DNA from: CALKZN01 sp050633585
GTDB lineage: Bacteria; Pseudomonadota; Gammaproteobacteria; Arenicellales; Arenicellaceae
Assembly (NCBI GenBank): GCA_050633585.1
Contig: JBOEGT010000030.1
Span: 11,548-75,547 of the forward strand
Reading direction: 5' to 3'
DNA length: 64,000 nucleotides
The position numbers and the translations under genes were made by a program. The notes under the pieces were generated by a model. The model worked only from the letters and a program-made list of their open reading frames with translations. It was not told the DNA's origin and ran no database searches. This document shows, one piece after another, positions 51,697 to 59,521 of the stretch (the stretch's first letter is position 1; each line of letters starts with the position of its first letter).

Positions 51697-51845
51697 CTTC
51701 CTTTCCTCTTGAGTTACAGATTAAACACCCACGTTTTATTGATCCAATCAATTGGTCTACGTTGGAATGCGTAGTTTAACGAGCCACATGAAATCTGTCT
51801 ATTAACAGTCTGCAACCTCACAGTTTCATCAGAAATTGCCAATCA

Positions 51846-53357
51846 TTACTGTTGTTCTAGTCTAAGTAAAAACTCCTCGGCTCTAGCGATATGTGCGCTC
51901 ATTTTATCGTGTTCCATCTTTCGAGACATTGAGCACATCATTGCCCAGCGCGGGTTTTTAGACAGTTGATCTTGATGTAAATGAATCCAACGCCAATAGA
52001 GACCATCCCAAGTTGGTGCCCATGAAGCGTTTTGTTTAGTGTTGCCATAACCCATTTTTTTTAAATAATTAGATCCTGAGAAATAAGGTTTAGTCGTGAT
52101 CAAACCACCATCAGCATTTTGGCTCATGGCATAAACATTGGTCACCATCACCCAGTCATAAGAGTCGATGAAAAGTTCCATGAACCATCGATAAATTTCA
52201 TCAGGGTCAAATTCACACAAAAACATGAATCCGCCAAGCACCATCAAGCGCTCGATATGATGGCAATAGCCAGTATTCAAAATATGAGTGATGATGTCAT
52301 CTATGGGGGTAATCCCAGTAGTGCCATCATAAAAGCAGGGGGGGATTTTTCTTGTATGTTGCCAATGATTGGTAGTTCGCATTTGGACGCCCAAATCAAC
52401 ATATGTCGCACGCATAAATTCACGCCAACCGATAATTTGTCTGACAAACCCTTCAATACTCGCGAGGGGTATCTGATTTGCTTGTGAATGTTGAATGGCT
52501 TTTTCAATGACGGTGTCTGGAGACAGCAAGCCGATATTGAGCATAGGAGTCAATACGCTGTGATATAGCCAGTGATCCTGAGGAACTAAGGCATCTTCAT
52601 AAGGGCCAAAACGCTCTAGACGGAGCGTTAAAAAGTTTTCCAACCATACTTCTGCATCTTTGAAATTAGTTGGGTAATAGAAAAAATGATCGGAACCTAA
52701 TGCATCCGGGAAGTGCTCATGGACATATTTTTTTGCCTCTCGTATAAATGAGTTTTCCTCTGGAAAATTCATAGGGGGAATGAGTGGAATATCTTTTGTT
52801 GGAATTTTTTTTCGGTTGTCTTCGTCAAAGCTCCATTTGCCACCAACTGGTTTGCCATCGTCTTGCATGAGGATATTTAAGCGAGTCCGTTGAAACTGGT
52901 AAAAGCTGGCCATAAACCAGCGCTTTTTATCGGATCGATAGTCTTTATTTTGTTGGTTTGTATTCAAGAATAGCTGTGAACGAATCCAATGCAGTTCTAT
53001 CCCATAGTATGAAGCCAACGATTTGACTCTTTTGTTCAATGTATAGTCAGCGGTGTCGCTTAACATGACAGTGGCTTTGGGTGATGAGAGCGCAATGGTT
53101 TCGATTACTTTCTCCAAGAGGTCAACTTGATAATCACGATACTCAACATCGAAACCTAAAGACGTTAAATGATCTTGGTACTGCTTCATGGATGCACGAT
53201 GCAGAATTAACTTCTGTTTGTGAAAATTCACAGGATATTGATGGTCAAAGAAGAATAATGAGTCTTCAACTATAAAAATTTTTTCCGGTTTGTACTTTAA
53301 ACCAAGATGCTCTTTATGAAGTTGGTGCGGAAAAATAATGAGGTAGCTGTTCATCAT
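51846..53357 (-). CDS. FeS-BCP/CryPro-type photolyase (deoxyribodipyrimidine photolyase-related protein)
   Basis: A 503-residue protein of the family of bacterial (6-4) photolyases and CryB-like cryptochromes. An N-terminal antenna-type Rossmann domain (LIIFPHQLHKEHLGL) is followed by the catalytic domain with IEGFVRQIIGWREFMRATYV near residue 301, the active-site HH in GYCHHIERLMVLG (366-367), and MSQNADGGLITTKPYFSGSN near 411-430. The four Cys that bind the 4Fe-4S cluster in the type members are not seen at their usual places: only C341, C365, C381 and C475 exist, and the CxxC...C segment after SGSNYLKKM is absent. Probably FAD-dependent DNA repair or light sensing. Confidence 0.83.
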   Translation of the reverse strand: MMNSYLIIFPHQLHKEHLGLKYKPEKIFIVEDSLFFFDHQYPVNFHKQKLILHRASMKQYQDHLTSLGFDVEYRDYQVDLLEKVIETIALSSPKATVMLSDTADYTLNKRVKSLASYYGIELHWIRSQLFLNTNQQNKDYRSDKKRWFMASFYQFQRTRLNILMQDDGKPVGGKWSFDEDNRKKIPTKDIPLIPPMNFPEENSFIREAKKYVHEHFPDALGSDHFFYYPTNFKDAEVWLENFLTLRLERFGPYEDALVPQDHWLYHSVLTPMLNIGLLSPDTVIEKAIQHSQANQIPLASIEGFVRQIIGWREFMRATYVDLGVQMRTTNHWQHTRKIPPCFYDGTTGITPIDDIITHILNTGYCHHIERLMVLGGFMFLCEFDPDEIYRWFMELFIDSYDWVMVTNVYAMSQNADGGLITTKPYFSGSNYLKKMGYGNTKQNASWAPTWDGLYWRWIHLHQDQLSKNPRWAMMCSMSRKMEHDKMSAHIARAEEFLLRLEQQ

Positions 53358-53445
53358 CGAATTTTATAGCGGCAATCGTGAATTTTTTGGTTGTTAAGTG
53401 GGCATCTGATGAATAACTGACATCGGCTAGTCTATAAAACGTTAA

Positions 53446-54723
53446 ATGAATAAAGCCAGAGATAATCAAATGAATAGTTCAATTGGCAGAGCGACTACTC
53501 ACGAATTTTATTGTGAATATCCTGACGTCATCGATAAGGTGTTGGCGATCAACGTAAAGCGATATAGTCGCAACCGTAACTATATTGAAGGTGATGTCAG
53601 TCGGTTGTCGCCTTTTGTGACGCATGGCGTCATTTCTACACGACACTTGGCCGCTAGAGCTGTGGACAAACGCAGGAATGACACATCGCAAAAAGAGATT
53701 GAAAAATTTATTTTTCAATTAGCATGGCGTGACTTTTTCCATCGTGTGTGGGAGTCAAAAGGTGATGATGTCTTTGAAAATATTGTCCATTCGCAACTTG
53801 ATTATGGGCACATCCGAGGGCAAATGCCTCACGCTATCATTCATGCCTCTACCGGAATTCAGGTGGTAGATAATGCACTGAGGACACTCTATAGCACCGG
53901 TTATATTCATAATCACGAAAGAATGTGGCTGGCCTCGATCGTGGCAAACCTTGCAAGGACAGATTGGCGTGTTGGAGCAAAGTGGATGCACTACCATTTG
54001 TTGGATGGCGATTTAGCCAGTAACACATTAAGTTGGCAGTGGGTGACAGGCACGTTTAGTCATAAGCAGTATATTGCTAATCAAGAAAACTTAAATAAAT
54101 ATGCAACGAATAGTGACGCTCAACAAAATACTTTTTTGGATGTTTCATATGATGCACTAGCAAACCTTGAGACGCCTCAGGAGCTTATTGAACGAAGCGA
54201 TTGGAGTGATGATGTCTTCATCCCAGATAGTATTCAACAAGCCTCGTTGGCATTTGGTCAAAGCAAACGCTTTTTTGTTCGCAGCATGTATCATTTAGAT
54301 CCTTCATGGCATGCAGGTGAAGACGGCCAGCATGTCATCGTTATTGAGCCAAGAGTTCTTAATCGTTTTCCTCTCAGTGAATTGCGGTGGGACTTTATTC
54401 AACACTGGGCTTCGCAAATAACGGCGAATAACGCTAGGCCAGTGATTATCCTTTATGCGTACTTTAATGATGTGTTTCGCCAAGCGCCTCAGGATATCAC
54501 TGTGGTTCGACAAGCACATCGAGCATGTTCTCAATGGCAGTGTAAAAATATGACAGTTGAAGACTATCCTTGGCTTTTTCCTGAATTGGATGGCGCATAT
54601 CCCAGTTTCTTCAAATTTTGGCGCATTGCACAAACCTATTTGCAGAAAAAAGAATGGTTGGATTCGATCGCTTTGGAGTCGCTTCTATTAAAGTCGTTAC
54701 ATGAGGCGAATGATGCCGCTTAA
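53446..54723 (+). CDS. Cryptochrome-like protein with FAD domain first and a C-terminal alpha/beta domain
   Basis: A 425-residue protein. Residues ~30-225 are a photolyase FAD-binding domain: RLSPFVTHGVISTRHL, FIFQLAWRDFFHRVW, NHERMWLASIVANLARTDWR and SWQWVTGTFSHKQY. No antenna domain precedes it. Instead the C-terminal part (about 265-415) has an alternating alpha/beta pattern with VIVIEPRVLNRFPLSELRW, RPVIILYAYFND and the ending PELDGAYPSFFKFW, similar to the N-terminal domain of standard photolyases moved to the C-terminus. Related proteins are known in some marine bacteria. It is divergent from the FeS-BCP gene, with an 88-bp gap. DNA repair or light sensing. Confidence 0.76.
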   Translation: MNKARDNQMNSSIGRATTHEFYCEYPDVIDKVLAINVKRYSRNRNYIEGDVSRLSPFVTHGVISTRHLAARAVDKRRNDTSQKEIEKFIFQLAWRDFFHRVWESKGDDVFENIVHSQLDYGHIRGQMPHAIIHASTGIQVVDNALRTLYSTGYIHNHERMWLASIVANLARTDWRVGAKWMHYHLLDGDLASNTLSWQWVTGTFSHKQYIANQENLNKYATNSDAQQNTFLDVSYDALANLETPQELIERSDWSDDVFIPDSIQQASLAFGQSKRFFVRSMYHLDPSWHAGEDGQHVIVIEPRVLNRFPLSELRWDFIQHWASQITANNARPVIILYAYFNDVFRQAPQDITVVRQAHRACSQWQCKNMTVEDYPWLFPELDGAYPSFFKFWRIAQTYLQKKEWLDSIALESLLLKSLHEANDAA

Positions 54724-55390
54724 AAAAAATGCTCTTGTGATCGGTTCAAAGGGGGCAATTGGTTCGGCAATAGTCTCTCAATTACAACAGGATTATCGAG
54801 TGCATACTATTTCTCGAGAAAACTGTGATTACTCCGAAGCGTCATTGCAAAAGCATCGGTCCCGATTGTTAGAGGAAGGGCATTTTTCAATGATTGTTTG
54901 CACAGTTGGCACTCTGCATGATGACACCGTGAAACCTGAAAAAAGTGTGAAACAAGTCTCTCATGACTCACTCGCGCATTATTTTCATGTGAATAGCGTG
55001 CTTCCGATGCTGTGTATTAAGCACTTTCATCATTTGTTGGATAAGCAATCATCCAGTCGCTTTGCTTGTTTGAGTGCAATGGTTGGCAGTACACAAGATA
55101 ATCAGCTAGGTGGTTGGTACGGATATAGAGCATCGAAAGCGGCATTAAATAGTTTGGTGAAAACCTCTGCAATAGAGCTTTCGAGAACGTTCAAACATGC
55201 ATGTTTAATCGCGATTCATCCGGGTACAACCATCGGTGATTTGTCTGCGCCTTACGCTAAAAATATTGCCACCCAGAAATATTACACGCCGGAACAGTCG
55301 GCGAAGCGTATTGTGCGTGTGATGGAATCTAAAAACGCTAGCCACTCAGGTGATTTTTATAACTGGGATGGAAACGCCATACCATGGTAA
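54701..55390 (+). CDS. SDR-family oxidoreductase in photolyase cluster
   Basis: A 229-residue short-chain dehydrogenase. The loop LVIGSKGAIGSAIVSQL near residues 12-28 replaces TGxxxGxG. The catalytic Ser lies in CLSAMVG and Tyr and Lys in YGYRASKAALN near residues 145-155; AIHPGTTIGDLSAPY fits CsgA/PhaB-like SDRs. Overlaps the preceding gene by 23 bp, so translation is coupled. SDR genes of this type occur next to cryptochrome genes in several proteobacteria but their substrate is unknown. Confidence 0.8.
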   Translation: MRRMMPLKKNALVIGSKGAIGSAIVSQLQQDYRVHTISRENCDYSEASLQKHRSRLLEEGHFSMIVCTVGTLHDDTVKPEKSVKQVSHDSLAHYFHVNSVLPMLCIKHFHHLLDKQSSSRFACLSAMVGSTQDNQLGGWYGYRASKAALNSLVKTSAIELSRTFKHACLIAIHPGTTIGDLSAPYAKNIATQKYYTPEQSAKRIVRVMESKNASHSGDFYNWDGNAIPW

Positions 55391-55426
55391 CTGTCGTAAT
55401 ATGCGTCATGATCGAAATCAGAAAGC

Positions 55427-55570
55427 ATGCCATTTAAAAAGGCTAAGCAGGTCAAAATATGTCCCGTTTGTCAACGACCATTCACGAACCGGAAAAAATG
55501 GCAAGCTCGTGGATTGTGGGACAAAATTATCTATTGTTCAAAAAAGTGCCGTGGACAAATCAAACATTAA
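55427..55570 (+). CDS. DUF2256 small zinc-ribbon-like protein
   Basis: A 47-residue gene. The protein starts MPFKKAKQVKICPVCQRPFT and carries two Cys pairs: CPVC near residues 12-15 and CSKKC near 37-41, with the RKKWQARGLWDKIIYC stretch between them as in DUF2256. A four-Cys zinc ribbon of this form is typically encoded next to cryptochrome or photolyase genes. It lies 36 bp after the SDR and 12 bp before the next small gene. Nucleic-acid binding is plausible but unproven. Confidence 0.82.
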   Translation: MPFKKAKQVKICPVCQRPFTNRKKWQARGLWDKIIYCSKKCRGQIKH

Positions 55571-55582
55571 GTAAGAACTTTT

Positions 55583-55948
55583 ATGCCAACTAAACCTCAT
55601 TTCAAACTCGAAGACGTTGATAAACTCATTCATGGTAAAAGGTCTGGTAAACGTATTGGATCGAGAGGTCTTGGGCATCATTTATCTGCGTTTGAGCGCG
55701 ATGAGTATGCCAGAGCCAGTAAGCGGGGCTTTTTAACAATGAATTGTAAGAGCCGTTCTAATTTGTGGAATGTTTGGCAAAAAGTGTGTTTGGCTAGGTC
55801 ATGGACATTCCTAGTTTTGATAAAAACAATAGAACCTGAGAAAGAGGCCCAAGGTGAGGTGTATCAGGAGGATGTTTTGGTGTTTCAAGGAGCGCTGAGA
55901 GACGCTAAAAAAGACATTAAATCTCGTGTTGCTTCGTTTCTCGCATGA
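55583..55948 (+). CDS. Small basic hypothetical protein in photolyase cluster
   Basis: A 121-residue protein with many Lys and Arg. LIHGKRSGKRIGSRGLGHHL near residues 14-33 looks like a nucleic-acid-contacting basic stretch, followed by LSAFERDEYARASKRGFL. The middle and end carry helical charged segments (DAKKDIKSRVASFLA). No known domain recognised. It overlaps the downstream cryptochrome-like gene by 4 bp (ATGA), so the pair is coupled. Function unknown. Confidence 0.6.
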   Translation: MPTKPHFKLEDVDKLIHGKRSGKRIGSRGLGHHLSAFERDEYARASKRGFLTMNCKSRSNLWNVWQKVCLARSWTFLVLIKTIEPEKEAQGEVYQEDVLVFQGALRDAKKDIKSRVASFLA

Positions 55949-57468
55949 GCAACAAGCGAGTCATTTGGTGGATTAAAAGGGATATACGACTACACGATAA
56001 CGAAGCGTTAGAGGCGGCATTAGAATACTCGTTAACGGTGGTACCTGTTTATGTCATAGAGCCTGATTTGGTGAGTGCGAACGATTATAGTGCGATGCAC
56101 TATTTCGCTCAGATGACAGCCTTAAAAGAATTAAAGTTACGCTTGCAACAATTGGGTGGGGACGTATTAATCCTTCGTGGCGAGGTGGTCGCTGAGTTTA
56201 GAAAGCTATTCGATGTATGCCCATTTCATAGGATAGTTTCTCATCAAGAAACAGGCAACGGATTAACATTTTGCCGAGATTTAGCGGTCAAGAGTTTTTG
56301 TGAAGAACATCAGATTGAATGGTTTGAGTATCACCAAAATGGTGTGATACGTGGTTTGCCTAACCGAGAGAAGCGCCAGCCTGTCATCCGGCAGCGTATC
56401 TTTCGCGCCCCAATAAAACCTCCTTCTCACATAAAAACTCCAACAAATCTCGTGTCTCAATTGAATCAGTCATGGCCTGCATTCAGCCGCTATTTTTCAT
56501 CGAGAGATTTGAAAAATATCCAGTTCGATCAACTGCAAGTCATCAATGAAACCAGTGCCCACCAGTGCCTTCATTCATTTTTAGAAAGTAGAGCGCAAGG
56601 GTATTCAGGGGGGATTTCATCTCCTAACAAAGCATTTCATCATGGCTCAAGGTTATCTGCCCATTTAGCATGGGGCACGGTAAGTTTGAGCTATGTATTT
56701 TGGAAGGCGGATGATCGTATAAACGTGTTGAAACAATCAGACATTAAGGGAAAGCAGCAATGGATGCGGAGCTTAAAGGCATTTAAATCTCGCCTTCATT
56801 GGCATTGTCACTTTATTCAGCGGCTTGAAACAACGCCTCAGATGGAATTTCAACCGTTGAATGCCGCATATGACGTAATTCAGTATGAAAATAGCCCTCA
56901 GCTATATGACGCTTGGAAGTTAGGTTTAACAGGGTTTCCGCTAGTAGATGCGTGCATGAGATGCTTGAGTGCAATAGGTTTCCTCAATTTTAGAATGCGG
57001 GCATTTATTGTGAGTTTTGCTGTTTTTGGATTGCATCTTGATTGGCGTAAAATTCATCCGCATTTAGCGCAAGTATTTTATGATTACGAGCCGGGCATTC
57101 ACTTGTCGCAACTGCAAATGCAAGCGGGCGTGGTAGGTATTAATGCACTACGTGTCTATAACCCAACCAAGCAATTAATTGAACAGGATCCAGATTGCGA
57201 GTTTGTCAAGCGTTGGGTGCCAGAGCTCAGATCAGAGGATATTGTTGATATTTATAGTTATGAATCTATACCGCTAGCTAATTATTCGCATCCCATTGTC
57301 GACTTTAAAACGCGGGCAGCACAAATGAAAGAGCAACTGTCTGCGGTCAGGAAATCGATGAAAGGTCGCCTAGAAAATTCGAAAGTTTTTGAAAAACATG
57401 GCTCTCGTAAAAAGCATAAAAAAACTCGTAAGACAACAGAAGTTAACCCCCAAACTAGCTTGTTTTAA
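55945..57468 (+). CDS. Cryptochrome/deoxyribodipyrimidine photolyase family protein
   Basis: A 507-residue protein with the classical order: N-terminal alpha/beta antenna domain (VIWWIKRDIRLHDNEALEAA, VVPVYVIEPD), then the FAD-binding domain with YSGGISSPNKAFHHGSRLSA, LHWHCHFIQRLE and DACMRCLSAIGFLNFRMRAF. The C-terminal block reads GVVGINALRVYNPTKQ where CPD photolyases have a WQWxxGTG stretch, so it is an atypical branch. About 60 final residues are Lys/Arg-rich and may bind DNA. Light-driven DNA repair or signalling. The gene's end overlaps the convergent gene by 14 bp. Confidence 0.84.
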   Translation: MSNKRVIWWIKRDIRLHDNEALEAALEYSLTVVPVYVIEPDLVSANDYSAMHYFAQMTALKELKLRLQQLGGDVLILRGEVVAEFRKLFDVCPFHRIVSHQETGNGLTFCRDLAVKSFCEEHQIEWFEYHQNGVIRGLPNREKRQPVIRQRIFRAPIKPPSHIKTPTNLVSQLNQSWPAFSRYFSSRDLKNIQFDQLQVINETSAHQCLHSFLESRAQGYSGGISSPNKAFHHGSRLSAHLAWGTVSLSYVFWKADDRINVLKQSDIKGKQQWMRSLKAFKSRLHWHCHFIQRLETTPQMEFQPLNAAYDVIQYENSPQLYDAWKLGLTGFPLVDACMRCLSAIGFLNFRMRAFIVSFAVFGLHLDWRKIHPHLAQVFYDYEPGIHLSQLQMQAGVVGINALRVYNPTKQLIEQDPDCEFVKRWVPELRSEDIVDIYSYESIPLANYSHPIVDFKTRAAQMKEQLSAVRKSMKGRLENSKVFEKHGSRKKHKKTRKTTEVNPQTSLF

Positions 57469-58030
57469 CTTCATACAGAACCGATTGGAAAGGCATCTCT
57501 TTAGCGGTTTTTTTTACAACGAAACCTGAGTCAATCCAGTCAGAAAACGTGTTTTCAAATTGCGTGACCATGTCTGGCACTAATGCATCATGCTTCATCA
57601 GCTGTTGCGTCCAATGGGTGTGTGTATCGGAGTACCAAAAAGACGACTCTTCTTTTGGGAAGTGAACGGATCCCGCATGTTGAATCATGACGAAAGCATT
57701 CATGTAATCATGAATAATAAACTCTCGATTGTTAGCTAACGGTCTGATATTGGTTAATGGGAAATTATGTGACTTAGCACATTGTTTTAGGACAAACGCC
57801 CCAAGCTTTTGACAAACGGTTCGATGGATAAGTTTGGGTGTTCCCCAGTATAGGCGTACTTTTTTGTCGAGAAAGAATTGTTGAATTTCGTCTTCTATCG
57901 TTTTTTCATTTAACCATCGAAGGCTTTTACGCTTTTTTAAGCGATGAATGATTTTTTCAGCGATTTGTGAGCTCCACTGCGTAACCAAGCCACAACGCTC
58001 TAAAGTTTGATATTTGAAAGTATCTAACAA
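57455..58030 (-). CDS. Hypothetical protein, convergent to photolyase gene
   Basis: A 191-residue cytosolic protein, with no signal or membrane segment, that I do not recognise. Start is a TTG with AGGA nine bases upstream. The N-terminal half is basic and helical (KIIHRLKKRKSLRWL), the C-terminal half mixed (HWTQQLMKHDALVPDMVTQF). It overlaps the cryptochrome-like gene by 14 bp at the 3' end. Being tail-to-tail with the photolyase cluster does not show functional association. Confidence 0.55.
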   Translation of the reverse strand: MLDTFKYQTLERCGLVTQWSSQIAEKIIHRLKKRKSLRWLNEKTIEDEIQQFFLDKKVRLYWGTPKLIHRTVCQKLGAFVLKQCAKSHNFPLTNIRPLANNREFIIHDYMNAFVMIQHAGSVHFPKEESSFWYSDTHTHWTQQLMKHDALVPDMVTQFENTFSDWIDSGFVVKKTAKEMPFQSVLYEVKTS

Positions 58031-58198
58031 AATAACATCCTAAGAGTTTGTATTAATCTTCGAGCGACAGCCATGCTCATTTGAAATTAATATAACATAA
58101 GTGATCAGTTTTGATCTAGATACAGGATGAAAAATTCTGTTAAAAAATTTATTGATAGGCTTCTAATGACTTGAGAAAGCAGAGTTTTTTATTCAGTA

Positions 58199-59071
58199 CT
58201 AATTGTATTGCTCAAAGTGAGAGCATAAGAAATCAATAAACAATCGAGTCTTCTTTGGTATATATGACATTTTCATATGATATAAACAGGTTCGATAGTG
58301 TTGGCTGTGGTAGGCATTCAACACTGGAATTAACGCGCCTGAATTGATCTCTTCAGTCAGGATGACTTCTGGTAAATAAGCGATTCCCATGCCTTGTTTT
58401 GCCGCGCTGATCATGATTTCAGCACTGTTCGTCACCACTTTATTGCGAAGTTCAACGGACTGCGATGAAAAATGCCAAGACTGTGTATGTTCATAACATA
58501 AACATTCGTGTTGATGAAGGTCTTCGATGCTGTCGATGGGGGCATGTGATGCCAGATAGTCTGGTGATGCAAACAAGCTATTTTGATACGTAAAGAAAGG
58601 CCGAATAAGCATCGTATTAGAATCATAATGAGCTAACTCCCTCGAAATAGACACGTCGGCTTGCATGCTCGGGAGTTGATCAAGTTGACTATGAATCATT
58701 TCCAGATCTATCAATGGAAAGTGTTGGTGAAATGCCGCCACCGCGGGCATTAAAAAGCGGCTTGCTAGAGGTTGTGGCGCAGCAATAATCAGTTTCCCTT
58801 TCACCGTGGCATTGAAACTATTCGTCTCATCAATAGCGTTTTGCCATTCGTGCTGTAAAAATCTCACCTTTTCGTAAAAGTATTCTCCTGATTCGGTGAC
58901 AGAGAGTGAACGAGTTGTGCGTTTAATGAGCACGGTGCCCAGAGACTTTTCTAATTTATGTAAGCGCTTGCTCGCGGCCGAAGGCGTCATATTAAATTGC
59001 GCGGCAGCTTTGCTCACAGAGCCCTGTTCAACGATGCATTTGAAAAGTAGTGCGTTTTCGAAGTGAGTCAT
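58199..59071 (-). CDS. LysR-family transcriptional regulator
   Basis: A 290-residue LTTR. N-terminal winged helix-turn-helix: LFKCIVEQGSVSKAAAQFNM then TPSAASKRLHKLEKSLGTVL, at residues 8-45. The effector-binding region starts near KGKLIIAAPQPLASRFLMPA with the two typical alpha/beta subdomains. It is divergent from the gene at 59190, which it probably regulates. Confidence 0.92.
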   Translation of the reverse strand: MTHFENALLFKCIVEQGSVSKAAAQFNMTPSAASKRLHKLEKSLGTVLIKRTTRSLSVTESGEYFYEKVRFLQHEWQNAIDETNSFNATVKGKLIIAAPQPLASRFLMPAVAAFHQHFPLIDLEMIHSQLDQLPSMQADVSISRELAHYDSNTMLIRPFFTYQNSLFASPDYLASHAPIDSIEDLHQHECLCYEHTQSWHFSSQSVELRNKVVTNSAEIMISAAKQGMGIAYLPEVILTEEINSGALIPVLNAYHSQHYRTCLYHMKMSYIPKKTRLFIDFLCSHFEQYN

Positions 59072-59097
59072 GATTCATTCCTCAGAGGACAAAATGA

Positions 59098-59141
59098 TAT
59101 TCCATTTTTGGTGATTAAGTTTTTTAAGGAATAATTATACT
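59098..59141 (+). promoter_or_regulatory. Possible LysR site and promoter for the small ABM-like gene
   Basis: TATTCC (59098-59103) and GGAATA (59128-59133) form an inverted repeat with a 24-base spacer, followed closely by a TATACT -10 at 59136-59141. No good -35 is seen at 17 bp, consistent with activator dependence. LysR gene starts at 59071 on the other strand. Confidence 0.35.
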
Positions 59142-59189
59142 GCGTATTCTATTTTTAAATAAACAGATACACATCGTATAGAGAATCGT

Positions 59190-59510
59190 ATGAAAACACC
59201 TATTTTTGAAATTTTGACATGGCGTTCAAAGCCTAACGTTTCAGACATCACCATGGCTAACGTCATGAATGAGTTTGGCCAAACGGTAGAAAAGCTCCCT
59301 GGTTTTTTACATCAAGCACTCTATAAAAATGCACCACAAGAATGGCTGTGTATTTATTACTGGCAGACTGAGCAAAATGCGCACGACTCAAACGACGCGG
59401 TTGCTAATGAACCAAGTTTTCATGCATTAATGTCTCTCATTGAAGAGGGAAGTGTGACAATGAACGTGTTGCCTGCCTTGCAATCTCAAGGGCAGCTGGG
59501 TTTTCAGTAG
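59190..59510 (+). CDS. Small antibiotic-biosynthesis-monooxygenase-like (ABM/Dabb-fold) protein
   Basis: A 106-residue protein. IFEILTWRSKPNVSDITMAN followed by VEKLPGFLHQALYKN, then CIYYWQTEQNAHDSND resembles ferredoxin-like ABM-fold proteins, which often form dimers and act as mono-oxygenases or bind quinones and haem. It is short, and the family signals are weak. Divergently transcribed from the LysR gene, 118 bp away. Confidence 0.55.
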   Translation: MKTPIFEILTWRSKPNVSDITMANVMNEFGQTVEKLPGFLHQALYKNAPQEWLCIYYWQTEQNAHDSNDAVANEPSFHALMSLIEEGSVTMNVLPALQSQGQLGFQ

Positions 59511-59521
59511 TAGCGTGTTGC

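Noticed and set aside
55350..55574. A 74-residue open frame overlapping the end of the SDR gene
   Set aside because: It has no recognisable motif and overlaps the DUF2256 gene in another frame, which shows a convincing four-Cys protein.
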